Part shown: positions 48,161 through 55,882 of the stretch, piece by piece | Numbering within the stretch: the first letter of the stretch is position 1 | Layout of the letters: every line of letters starts with the position of its first letter | NCBI GenBank assembly: GCA_035275065.1 | Contig: DATENM010000044.1 | Span: 1-64,000, forward strand | Direction: 5' to 3' | Source: Blastocatellia bacterium | Lineage (GTDB): Bacteria > Acidobacteriota > Blastocatellia > UBA7656 | DNA: 64,000 nt | Made by a program: the position numbers and the translations under genes | Notes under the pieces: generated by a model | Seen by the model: only the letters and a program-made list of their open reading frames with translations | Told to the model about the DNA's origin: nothing | Databases searched by the model: none

Positions 48161-49265
48161 ACTTGCTTTTCGTTTCTTCGCCGATCTCGGCGTTCAGCGT
48201 GTACTCGTGCCCGTCGCGCAGGATTTGAATCGCGATCTTCGCGCCGGGCATTTTGCCGGCGATGATGCGATTGAACTGCACGTAAGTAGTGATGGGCTGG
48301 CGGTCAACGGCGGTGATCAAATCGTCTTTGCGCAGGCCGGCGCGGGCGGCGGGCGTGCCGCGCTCGGCGCGAACCACCAGCACGCCGCGCGTCTCGACGG
48401 GCAGCTTCATCAAGCCGCGAATGTCGTTATCAATGTCACGCGTCACGAGGCCGAGGAAGCCGCGGGTCACGCGCCCGCGCTCGATCAACTGCGGCAAGAT
48501 GGCCTTCAGTGTGTTGATGGGAATCGAAAAGCTCAGGCCCTGCGTGCGCTCCAGCACCAGGGTGTTGATGCCGACGACGCGGCCCTGCGCATTGACCAGC
48601 GGCCCGCCCGAATTGCCGGGGTTGATCGCCGCATCGGTTTGCAGAAAATCATCGAACTGGCCGCCGAAGCCCGTGCGCCCTTTGGCGCTCAGAATGCCGA
48701 GCGTCACCGTGTGATCCAGTCCGAGCGGGTTGCCGATGGCGATCACCCATTCGCCGACTTTCAGGCCATCGCTATCGCCGAGATCGGCCACCGGCAGCGG
48801 CTTGTCGGGCGACTGAATTTCCAGCACAGCGATGTCGGTCGCTTCGTCATAGCCTTTGATCGAGGCGGGAAACTGCCGCCCATCATGGAGCGTGACCGTC
48901 ACGTTGTTGACCAGCTTGGTCGCCGCTTCCGGGCTGCGGGTCGTGCTGTTGCGCCGCCCTTCTTCGGCGTTGATCAAGTGAAAGTTGGTGGCAATCAATC
49001 CCTTCGGATCAATGATGAAGCCGCTGCCGATGTTCTCGCCGCCTTCGGCAAGCGAGCGCACGTTGACGACCACGTCGTTGACGCGCTCGGCGATGCCGGT
49101 CACGTCAAGCACCAGCATCGCCGGGCGCTGGGTATCGGCCGAAGCCGGGCGCGGCACCGTTTGTGCGGCCGTCTTTTCCTGGCGGGCGACGTTGGTGATC
49201 GGCGCGGCCAGCACCGGCGCGACCAGCACGAAAGTCATAGAGAGGGCGCGTAGAAGTTTAATCAT
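48159..49265 (-). CDS. HtrA/DegP-type serine protease (S1C) with one PDZ domain
   Basis: Periplasmic quality-control protease of 368 aa. Signal peptide MIKLLRALSMTFVLVAPVLAAP; trypsin-like domain with His in LIATNFHLIN, Asp in DEATDIAVLEI and Ser in INPGNSGGPLVNAQG; a single PDZ domain at the C-terminus (GTPAARAGLRKDDLITAVDR). ATG 49265 is supported by the signal peptide; an 82-residue upstream extension reads repeats and the preceding gene and was rejected. Its start overlaps the stop of the small upstream gene by eight bases, implying translational coupling. Confidence 0.94.
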   Translation of the reverse strand: MIKLLRALSMTFVLVAPVLAAPITNVARQEKTAAQTVPRPASADTQRPAMLVLDVTGIAERVNDVVVNVRSLAEGGENIGSGFIIDPKGLIATNFHLINAEEGRRNSTTRSPEAATKLVNNVTVTLHDGRQFPASIKGYDEATDIAVLEIQSPDKPLPVADLGDSDGLKVGEWVIAIGNPLGLDHTVTLGILSAKGRTGFGGQFDDFLQTDAAINPGNSGGPLVNAQGRVVGINTLVLERTQGLSFSIPINTLKAILPQLIERGRVTRGFLGLVTRDIDNDIRGLMKLPVETRGVLVVRAERGTPAARAGLRKDDLITAVDRQPITTYVQFNRIIAGKMPGAKIAIQILRDGHEYTLNAEIGEETKSK

Positions 49266-49476
49266 TGCTCTGTCCTGAATGGGAATTTTTCTTGCTCGCG
49301 GCATCGGGCGCGGGCGCGCGTGAGCGCATGCCGCGAATGTTGCGCGCCGGCCCATAATTCGGGCGCTGACCGGAGCGCACCATCTCGGCGAACAGGTCCA
49401 CGTCATAGTCGCAGTCGCGCGACATCTCTTCGCGGATGGCATGCAGTTCTTCCAGAAATCTCGGCTTGCGATACAT
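49258..49476 (-). CDS. Small protein, likely antitoxin-like partner of the PIN protein
   Basis: A 72-aa protein: a helical N-terminal half (MYRKPRFLEELHAIREEMSR), then DCDYDVDLFAEMVRSGQRPN and a Ser/Lys-rich tail. The pattern of a helix followed by a DYDVD-x-hydrophobic strand is like short proteins encoded next to PIN-domain genes in cyanobacteria and Acidobacteriota, which serve as antitoxins or have unknown roles. It lies downstream of the PIN gene, separated by a heptamer hairpin, and its end overlaps htrA by 8 bases. A longer frame was rejected because it begins with repeats. Confidence 0.6.
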   Translation of the reverse strand: MYRKPRFLEELHAIREEMSRDCDYDVDLFAEMVRSGQRPNYGPARNIRGMRSRAPAPDAASKKNSHSGQSND

Positions 49477-49482
49477 AACAAC

Positions 49483-49588
49483 AGTGACAAGTGACAAGTG
49501 ACAAGTGACAAGTGAAACAGTGCAAGCCGGAGCCAGCCCGCAATCGGCGTGACATCGTCTTGTCACTTGTTACTTGTCACTTGTCACC
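49483..49588. repeat. Heptamer arrays with inverted arms (TGACAAG), second locus
   Basis: The left arm (49483-49515) has five perfect AGTGACA/TGACAAG heptamers, the right arm (49560-49588) the reverse complement. The loop shares the word AGACGATGT (in inverted orientation) with the locus at 42934-43037, so the two loci are related by descent or transposition. Confidence 0.93.
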
Positions 49589-49592
49589 CCCG

Positions 49593-50057
49593 TTAGAATT
49601 CCGCGTTAATCAAAAACTCTGGCGTCACGATCATGGGCACAAAGAAACCCGCCAGGGTATTGAACAGGTTGATGCGCGCTTGCTTGTGAACATTGGCGAT
49701 ATGGCCGAAGTCCCAGGTCACCAGCAGGTCGGCTTTGTTCACCGATGCCACCGCGACGTGCAGCGCGTTGCTCAGATACTTGCGGTGAAAGATGCCGCGC
49801 TCGATGTAGCCTTCGGCCAGGATGGCGGCCTCTTCGCTAATCCCGTACTGCGGCATGGGGCGAATCAAGTTCAAGTAAGCGGCGCGGCGCGGCTCGTCCA
49901 TGCGCTCCAGCTCGCGCACCACGAGCGGCGACACATGCGGCTCGTAATCGCGCAGCTCATGCTCCCACCAGCGAATCGTCAAGTCGCGCCGGAACGGCTC
50001 GCCATTATCGAGATAAGCACCGACCACAGACGTTTCGATGTAGAGCGTCTTCTTCAT
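49593..50057 (-). CDS. PIN-domain protein (putative toxin RNase)
   Basis: A 154-aa PIN-fold protein. The first acidic site is in LYIETSVVGAYL (Glu in place of the usual early Asp, as in one large PIN subfamily), then LVVRELERM with the second acid, LSNALHVAVASVNKADLLVT and WDFGHIAN with the last Asp. Such proteins are Mg-dependent RNases and often form toxin-antitoxin pairs. The start fits ATG 50057. Its likely partner lies at 49258-49476, beyond the heptamer hairpin, on the same strand. The antitoxin downstream, rather than upstream, is unusual but occurs. Confidence 0.8.
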   Translation of the reverse strand: MKKTLYIETSVVGAYLDNGEPFRRDLTIRWWEHELRDYEPHVSPLVVRELERMDEPRRAAYLNLIRPMPQYGISEEAAILAEGYIERGIFHRKYLSNALHVAVASVNKADLLVTWDFGHIANVHKQARINLFNTLAGFFVPMIVTPEFLINAEF

Positions 50058-50089
50058 ATCGCAGGAGTTATTCTAGCACAGCGGTAAAC

Positions 50090-50255
50090 CAGGAGGCAGG
50101 AAGCAGGAGGCAGGAAGCAGGAGGCAGGAATAAAGCCGTGAAGGCAGCAAGGTATGTGATCTTCGCATCATAGCCTGCTGCCTTCTGCATTTGTACGGAT
50201 GTCTTGACTGCTTCCTGCTTCCTGCCTACTGCCTCCTGACTTCTGCCTACTGCTT
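50090..50255. repeat. Heptamer arrays with inverted arms (AGGARGC)
   Basis: The left arm (50090-50130) has five or six AGGAGGC/AGGAAGC units; the right arm (50209-50252) has TGCTTCC/TGCCTAC units. The right arm overlaps the end of the retropepsin gene and provides its TAG stop (50247-50249). Confidence 0.93.
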
Positions 50256-51926
50256 GATGATGGCGGTCGTGTGCGGCTGGAAGCGCACACTGGTGCGCGG
50301 GAAGTCAATGGTCACCAGAAAGTGGCGCAGAAAGTCACCGCCGAGGATGCCGCTCTGCTCGAAGCCGCTGGTCTCGTTGATGGCGTCGAAGTCGAGGACC
50401 AGGGCGCGCAGGTTGTTCTGCTTGAGGTCGGCGACGCGACAGTTACGCAGGAAGAGCAACTCGACGTCGTTGGTGATGCCGGCAGCGCCGATGACGCTAA
50501 TGCGCTGGCCCTGGATGATGCGGTCGCGCATCTTCAGCCGTTCGACCGCGGCCATCGAGACGGCGGTCGAGCTGGCGCCCGAATCGAGTATGGCGTTGAC
50601 CGTGTTGGTGCCGTCGAATTCGGTCTCTACACTGATCAAGCCGTTCTGCGTCATGCGGAACGGGATCGTCGTCGTGCCGGGCGTATCCACGACGGGCACG
50701 GGCCGCTCGGTGTTGCGATCCAGGATCAGGCGGCCTTCTTTATAATCCAGGCCGGTGATGAACCGCGACAGGATCGACAGGCCGATGAAGCCATCGGCGC
50801 GCTCGTCTGCCGGGCGTTGCTCGACGCCATGAAAGGGCCGGATGAAACATGGCACCATTCGGACTTTGACGTCGTTCAGTTGCAGCGCGCCGATCAGGCC
50901 ATAGACGATGGAGAACTTACCATCGCCGCCGATGCCCTGCGACTTGCCGCCGCGCGCGATCTCGGAGACCCCCAGCCGCTTCGCTGAGTCCTTCGAGATC
51001 ACCGTGAAGCCCGAGCCGGTATCGATGACGAACAGCGCATCGTGCCCGTTGACCTTGACGCGGATGTAAGGCCGGCGGTCCGAGCCCAGACGGAACGCGA
51101 CTTCCGACAGCGGCGGGCCGCTGACCTGATGCACCTGCAAGCCTGAGAGGCGGCGATAGAAGCGGATCAATCCCTGTATGCGGTCGCGGCGGTCGGTATC
51201 GCTTGCGGGCGCAAGGTCCAGGAACATCGTGTAGGCATCGGCGGCCTCTTTGAAATCTTCGGCGCGCGACGAGGCGCGCGCATAGGTCATCACGTAATCC
51301 GGCTCATCCGCATCGAGGCGGTGCGCATACAGCGCCTTGGCACGCGCCTCGTTGACACGGCCTTCGTAATAATCCAGCTCGGCGGCAGTGCCATAGGCAA
51401 GCGCTTCACGGCTATCGAGGCGTATGGCATCGGCAAGCTCGGGCACCGCGGCATGCAGAAAGCCCGAATGCAGCAGCGCCGCGCCGGCCAGCGCGTGCGC
51501 CCGCGCATTGGTCATGTCTATTTTCAGCGCCGCGGTTGCGTAGTCAAAGCAGCGCGCATAGTGTTGCAGCTTCAGGTAGGCGAAGGCGGCGCCGAGGTGT
51601 GCCTGAAGGTCTTGCGCGTCGTGGTCAATCAGATTGGCGTAGGTGTTGGCGGCGGCCTCGAAGTCGCCCTTGCGCAGCGCCTTGCGCGCATCGCGCATCG
51701 CCTCTTCTCTAATGCCCTGAGCTTTTTGATCGGCGACATCGGCCCGCACGATGGGCATCAGCACCAGCGTCGCGAGCAAACCGTAAAGAAGCAAACTTCT
51801 CGTTCTGCGTTTACGCCTTCCGGCTGCCTGTGGCTGAGCGCAAGCTGTCGCCGCAAAGCCACTGGGAACGCGGAACCAAGAAGCAAGAACTGATGGTCGA
51901 GCGCTCTCGATACCTTTGACCTTCAT
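50247..51926 (-). CDS. Exported TPR protein with two retropepsin-like aspartyl protease domains
   Basis: A 559-aa protein. An N-terminal hydrophobic segment (LLLYGLLATLVLMPIVRAD) acts as signal or anchor; TPR-like helices follow (about 70-260, for example GDFEAAANTYANLIDHDAQD). Two aspartyl protease half-domains come next: ALFVIDTGSGFTVISKD with the active D-T-G-S, and AILDSGASSTAVSMAAVERL with D-S-G-A. Both also have flap/psi-loop segments (GLIGALQLNDVKV; DFLRHFLVTIDFPR). Such TPR-retropepsin proteins are common in Acidobacteriota. ATG 51926 is chosen (GGGAG 8 bases upstream). Substrate unknown. Confidence 0.87.
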   Translation of the reverse strand: MKVKGIESARPSVLASWFRVPSGFAATACAQPQAAGRRKRRTRSLLLYGLLATLVLMPIVRADVADQKAQGIREEAMRDARKALRKGDFEAAANTYANLIDHDAQDLQAHLGAAFAYLKLQHYARCFDYATAALKIDMTNARAHALAGAALLHSGFLHAAVPELADAIRLDSREALAYGTAAELDYYEGRVNEARAKALYAHRLDADEPDYVMTYARASSRAEDFKEAADAYTMFLDLAPASDTDRRDRIQGLIRFYRRLSGLQVHQVSGPPLSEVAFRLGSDRRPYIRVKVNGHDALFVIDTGSGFTVISKDSAKRLGVSEIARGGKSQGIGGDGKFSIVYGLIGALQLNDVKVRMVPCFIRPFHGVEQRPADERADGFIGLSILSRFITGLDYKEGRLILDRNTERPVPVVDTPGTTTIPFRMTQNGLISVETEFDGTNTVNAILDSGASSTAVSMAAVERLKMRDRIIQGQRISVIGAAGITNDVELLFLRNCRVADLKQNNLRALVLDFDAINETSGFEQSGILGGDFLRHFLVTIDFPRTSVRFQPHTTAIIKQ

Positions 51927-52450
51927 GACTAATTCTCCCGGTCGTTGTGTACCACAAGAGCTGGTCGAATCCGTTGCGGGCACCGTGCAAAGGACTCGTC
52001 AAAGAGTGTCGTAACCACTGGCGTTGAGCCTGACGCCGCGCGCCCGTCTTCGCTAAAGATGACGGGTCTTTCTCATCAGCGCCAGCCGCCTGCCTGTCGG
52101 CGGATTGTGGCCAGAAAAATACTATGCTGCTTGCGGGGTGAAGTCAATCACGCTTTCAAGCGCGGCGTTGGTCGCCCATAAAAGTGCTAGGCTCGAACGG
52201 TGTCCCTGCCGTTCGAGCCTGAAGGCCATCCCGGGCGGGATGACACTTACCATTCGGGATGATTGTGGGTCGCGGCAATCATACGCCTATAAAATGCAAT
52301 TTTCAATACCAAACACTCACGGGTTGCGCCCCCAGTTATTCAGCGCGGTTTTTTGCCGGCGGCGACCAGGTCACGCCGTTTTTGATTCGACAAAGAGCGG
52401 CGCAGGCAGAAGTTTTTATCGCCAAAAAGCCGAAAAATCGAAGAAAGTAA
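51927..52450. other. Long intergenic stretch with a palindromic element
   Basis: About 520 bases, lower in GC than its surroundings from 52240 onward. It holds a terminator-like hairpin near 52043-52066 (CCCGTC...GACGGG then TCTTTCTC) and a nested palindrome at 52182-52248. No coding frame with support was found. The retropepsin promoter should lie near its left end. Confidence 0.45.
52182..52248. repeat. Nested palindromic element
   Basis: AGGCTCGAACGG (52189) pairs perfectly with CCGTTCGAGCCT (52209); an outer AAGTG/CACTT arm and a second small hairpin (CATCCCGGGCGGGATG at about 52227) complete it. Single copy in the window; design similar to the double-hairpin element at 18323-18421. Confidence 0.7.
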
Positions 52451-52480
52451 TTGACATGAAAAGCCGAGTGCGGTTATGCT
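52451..52480 (+). promoter_or_regulatory. Near-consensus promoter of a putative small transcription unit
   Basis: TTGACA (52451-52456), an 18-base spacer, TATGCT (52475-52480). A terminator hairpin follows 240 bases downstream, so a transcript of about 270 nt is predicted. Confidence 0.6.
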
Positions 52481-52486
52481 CAGGCA

Positions 52487-52760
52487 TCCTCGAGGCCAGT
52501 GTTGTTATTCAACCGGCCTGGCGAGGAAAGGGAAGACGGTAAGTTGATGAAACACACGTATTCACAAATAACGGCTGAATGGGTCGGCGTTACGGGCGCC
52601 AGGGCGCTCGCACTTTGCCCTGACCGTCTGCGAAGCATTCGCCCGACCGCGCCGTTTATCAGCATGCCGCAGACCCCGGTCACAGATCCATAAGAGTTTT
52701 AAGCGTCAAAAGCGAACGCCGCCAGCGTCCAATTGACGCTGGCGGCTTTTGATTTTTATG
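52487..52760 (+). ncRNA. Candidate small RNA or microprotein transcript
   Basis: The segment between the promoter at 52451 and the terminator at 52718-52760. Within it one 48-codon frame (52547-52693, MKHTYSQITAEWVGVTG...) is possible, but its ribosome-binding site is poor and its sequence lacks family resemblance. Either a small RNA or an mRNA for a microprotein would fit. Confidence 0.4.
52718..52760 (+). terminator. Strong rho-independent terminator
   Basis: GCCGCCAGCGTC-caatt-GACGCTGGCGGC followed by TTTTGATTTTT. Twelve paired bases and a T-tract, upstream of the MFS gene whose own start lies at 52868. Confidence 0.88.
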
Positions 52761-52867
52761 GACGTTTTTTTCGGCGCGATCAAGGTCAACCGCTCACTCG
52801 ACAGTCGTTTGAACGACGTGCCCGCGACCTGTCACAGAGGCTTTCCCAGGAAAGCTCGGAGGCCAGT

Positions 52868-54226
52868 ATGCATTCGGTGACTTATAGAGAATTGCTCGGC
52901 AGAAACCATAACTTCCGCAGGCTCTGGATGGGCCAGGTCATCAGCGAGCTGGGTACATGGTTTTCCTTCATCGCCGAACTCGGCCTGGTGCGGCTGATAT
53001 CGGGCTCGACCTGGGCGACGACCGCCCTGCTGGTGGCGCGGCTGCTGCCGTTCTTGCTGGTTGCGCCGGTCGCAGGGGTCTTCGTTGACCGCTATTCGCG
53101 CAAGCAGATTCTGATCGTTACAGACCTGCTGCGCGCCCTGGTGGCGCTGCTCTACGTCGCGGCGGGAGCGTTGCGCTCGGCGGAGCTGGTGATTATCGGC
53201 AGCGCGCTGATGGCGTCGCTATCGATGTTCTTTGAGGGCGCAAAGAATGCCGCCATCCCGAACCTGACGAGCGGACGTGAACTGCTGACAGCGAACGTCC
53301 TGATGTTCTCGCTGCGCTTCTTGCAGTTCACCCTCGGGTCGGCGTTGGGCGGCGTGACGGCGGCGCAGTTCGGTTACAACGTGGCATTCGTTGTCAACTC
53401 GCTGTCGTTTGTGGCGTCAGCCATCTGCATCGCGGCGATACCGGCTGCGGCCATGCGCAAAGCGGCGGTCGCGCCGGTGGCATCGGAAGCGGTGGCCGCC
53501 ACCTCTGTTGAAGCAGCGGCGAGCGAGCCCATCGCCGGTAGCGAGCAGCCGGTAGCCGCCGGGCGCAAGCCTTTCCTGACCGAGTTGCGCGAAGGCTTGC
53601 GCTACATCCGCGCGACGCCGTTTGTGCGCGCCGTGATCCTGGTGAACATCGGCTGGGGGACGGGCGGCGGCATGAACAGCCTCCTCTTTGACCAGATCGG
53701 CGGTCATGTCTTCAGCGGCGGTGACCGCGGCGACTGGAACGTGGCGATGCTGTTTACGGCGGGCGGCGCCGGGGTCTTCTTCGGGATGCTGCTATCGCGG
53801 CGCATCGCCGCCTGGGTGAGCGACGAACAGCGCGCCGGTCACTTCATCGGTTGGGCGTTGCTGCTGCACGGCGTCTTGTTCGCGATGGGCGGCTGGATGC
53901 CGACGCTGCTGCTGATGTCGCTGGCGATTGCCGCCAGCCGCCTGGTGCTGGGCGCAGAGTTCGGCGTTCAGGAGACGATGATGATGCGAGTGATCCCGGA
54001 CGATTATCGCGGTCGGGTGTTCACCACCGACCGCTCGCTTGAGCTGGCAACGATGGCCATCTCGACCATCGTCGCCGGCTGGCTGCTGACGCACTTCAGC
54101 CCGCGCGTGATGATGGTGGCGTCGGGGCTGTTGTCGGCGAGCCCGGGACTCTTCTGGTTATTGGCCATGTGGGCCGCGCGCTTCCGTGTGCCGGCGCGCG
54201 CGGTGCGCGAAAGTTACGGCGACTAG
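52868..54226 (+). CDS. MFS exporter (MFS_3/enterobactin-exporter-like)
   Basis: A 452-aa major facilitator protein with about 12 transmembrane helices. The start MHSVTYRELLGRNHNFRRLW is typical of the MFS_3 group (EntS-like); the loop after TM2 holds GVFVDRYSRKQILIVTDLLR (family GxxxDRxxRr motif), and the mid-protein cytosolic loop is long and Ala-rich (about 205-240). GGAGG lies 5 bases before ATG 52868, so a 45-residue upstream extension through the terminator was rejected. Drug or siderophore export is usual for the group; the substrate is unknown. Confidence 0.9.
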   Translation: MHSVTYRELLGRNHNFRRLWMGQVISELGTWFSFIAELGLVRLISGSTWATTALLVARLLPFLLVAPVAGVFVDRYSRKQILIVTDLLRALVALLYVAAGALRSAELVIIGSALMASLSMFFEGAKNAAIPNLTSGRELLTANVLMFSLRFLQFTLGSALGGVTAAQFGYNVAFVVNSLSFVASAICIAAIPAAAMRKAAVAPVASEAVAATSVEAAASEPIAGSEQPVAAGRKPFLTELREGLRYIRATPFVRAVILVNIGWGTGGGMNSLLFDQIGGHVFSGGDRGDWNVAMLFTAGGAGVFFGMLLSRRIAAWVSDEQRAGHFIGWALLLHGVLFAMGGWMPTLLLMSLAIAASRLVLGAEFGVQETMMMRVIPDDYRGRVFTTDRSLELATMAISTIVAGWLLTHFSPRVMMVASGLLSASPGLFWLLAMWAARFRVPARAVRESYGD

Positions 54227-54277
54227 CCGCCTTCTCCGAGGAGCGTGGTGAGTCGCCGATGGAAAGGAGACGCAGCG

Positions 54278-54439
54278 ATGAACATTCTCGCTTTGATACT
54301 GTTGGCGGCGCTCAGTTGCGGCATCGTCGCAGTGTCGCTGCGCCTCCACGCGGGTCTCGCGCGCCAGCGCGGCCTGCGCTCGGAGAGCCCAACCGATTGG
54401 GCGATGCGCAGCGGCGCGACGCAGCCGCTTGAATGGTAA
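54278..54439 (+). CDS. Single-pass membrane microprotein
   Basis: A 53-aa protein with one transmembrane helix near the N-terminus (MNILALILLAALSCGIVAVS) and a basic, then Trp-ended tail (SPTDWAMRSGATQPLEW). AAGGAG lies 8 bases upstream of the ATG. It follows the MFS exporter by 51 bases on the same strand and may be co-expressed with it; a hairpin ends the unit. Confidence 0.55.
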   Translation: MNILALILLAALSCGIVAVSLRLHAGLARQRGLRSESPTDWAMRSGATQPLEW

Positions 54440-54444
54440 CCGAC

Positions 54445-54500
54445 CGCCGCGGGCGTAGCGACGCACCCTCTGTGAGCTTCGCTACGCTCGCGGCGTTTTC
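54445..54500 (+). terminator. Hairpin ending the MFS/microprotein unit
   Basis: CGCCGCGGGCGTAGCGACG (54445) pairs with CTTCGCTACGCTCGCGGCG (54477) and is followed by TTTTC. Confidence 0.7.
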
Positions 54501-54602
54501 GATAACCCGCCATCTTCCACACACTTCCTGCGGTCATGCGATTCTGCGCTTCCTTGACTCTCTATTCGCCGGTTTGCTCTAATCCTCAAGGGAAGTCGCC
54601 GT

Positions 54603-55820
54603 ATGAATAAAGACGAATTGATTTATGATTGGAACGTCGTCGGACGTAAAGAGGCCGCGTCGCGCCGCGTCGAGTTGAATGACGAATCGTTGCGCGATGG
54701 CTTGCAGTCGCCTTCAGTGATTGACCCGCCCATCGAGCAGAAGATCAACTTGCTCCACCTGATGGATTCGCTCGGCATTCATAGCGCAGACATCGGGCTG
54801 CCGGGAGCCGGGCCGCGCGCCGTCGCCGACGTGACGCGGCTCGCTGAAGAGATCGTCGCCTGTAAGCTCGACATCCAGCCGAACTGTGCCGCCCGCACAG
54901 TGCTGGCCGACATCATCCCCATCGTCGAAATCTCGCAGGAGGTCGGCATTCCTATCGAAGCCTGCACCTTTATCGGCTCCAGCCCGATTCGCCAGTACGC
55001 CGAAGGCTGGTCGCTTGAGATGATGCTGACGGCGACCGAAGAGGCGGTGAAGTTCGCAACCTCGCACGGGCTGCCGGTGATGTACGTGACTGAAGACACG
55101 ACGCGGGCGCATCCCGACACGGTGCGCGCGCTCTACCGCACAGCCATTGAAGCGGGGGCGCGGCGCATCTGCGTCTGCGACACCGTCGGCCACGCTACGC
55201 CCGAAGGCGTGCGTGCCTTGATCGCTTACGTCAAAGAGATCATTCACGACGTAGGGCCGGACTTAGAGATCAAGGTGGACTGGCACGGCCACCAGGATCG
55301 CGGCCTCGGCGTCATCAACACGATTGCCGCGTTTGAAGCGGGCGCCGACCGCTTGCATGGCACAGCGCTCGGCATCGGCGAGCGCGTCGGCAATGCGCCG
55401 ATGGATCAATTGCTGGTCAATCTCAAGCTGATGGGCTACATCGATAACGACCTGACGAACCTGGCGCGTTACTGCGAAGCGGCGAGCGCGGCCACAGGCG
55501 TGCCGATCCCTGTCAGCTACCCTGTCGTCGGCCGCGACGCTTTCCGCACGGCGACCGGTGTGCATGCGGCGGCGGTCATCAAAGCGTTTCGCAAAGGCGA
55601 CGACTGGCTTGCCGACGCCGTCTATTCGGGCGTGCCGGCGCGCGTCTTTGGGCGCGAGCAGGAGATCGAAATCGGCCCGATGAGCGGCAAATCGAATGTC
55701 ATCTTCTGGCTCGAACGCCACGGCATCGAGCCGACCGCGGAGCGCGTCGAGCGCCTCTTTAATCGCGCCAAACTGAGCGCCTCGGTGCTGACCACCGACG
55801 AAATTATGCAGAGCGTTTGA
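54603..55820 (+). CDS. LeuA-like acyl-CoA synthase (DRE-TIM metallolyase family)
   Basis: A 405-aa member of the isopropylmalate/homocitrate/citramalate synthase family, aldol-type condensation enzymes. The metal-binding and catalytic motif is NDESLRDGLQSP (D-E-S-x-R-D), with KVDWHGHQDRGLGVIN as the His-x-His metal site and TALGIGERVGNAP as the substrate signature. It lacks the C-terminal leucine-feedback (LeuA allosteric) domain, since the protein ends soon after the catalytic barrel and its accessory helices. Specific product (2-isopropylmalate, homocitrate or another) cannot be read from sequence. The M20 peptidase follows 63 bases downstream on the same strand. Confidence 0.87.
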   Translation: MNKDELIYDWNVVGRKEAASRRVELNDESLRDGLQSPSVIDPPIEQKINLLHLMDSLGIHSADIGLPGAGPRAVADVTRLAEEIVACKLDIQPNCAARTVLADIIPIVEISQEVGIPIEACTFIGSSPIRQYAEGWSLEMMLTATEEAVKFATSHGLPVMYVTEDTTRAHPDTVRALYRTAIEAGARRICVCDTVGHATPEGVRALIAYVKEIIHDVGPDLEIKVDWHGHQDRGLGVINTIAAFEAGADRLHGTALGIGERVGNAPMDQLLVNLKLMGYIDNDLTNLARYCEAASAATGVPIPVSYPVVGRDAFRTATGVHAAAVIKAFRKGDDWLADAVYSGVPARVFGREQEIEIGPMSGKSNVIFWLERHGIEPTAERVERLFNRAKLSASVLTTDEIMQSV

Positions 55821-55882
55821 TTATTGTTAAGCTAGAAGCTCGCGGCAATTCAATCTGATGGGGTAAGCACCGGCCATTCATC

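Noticed and set aside
49483..49588. Tandem repeats as a CRISPR array
   Set aside because: Units are 7 bases, contiguous and without spacers, and the second half is inverted; no cas genes are present.
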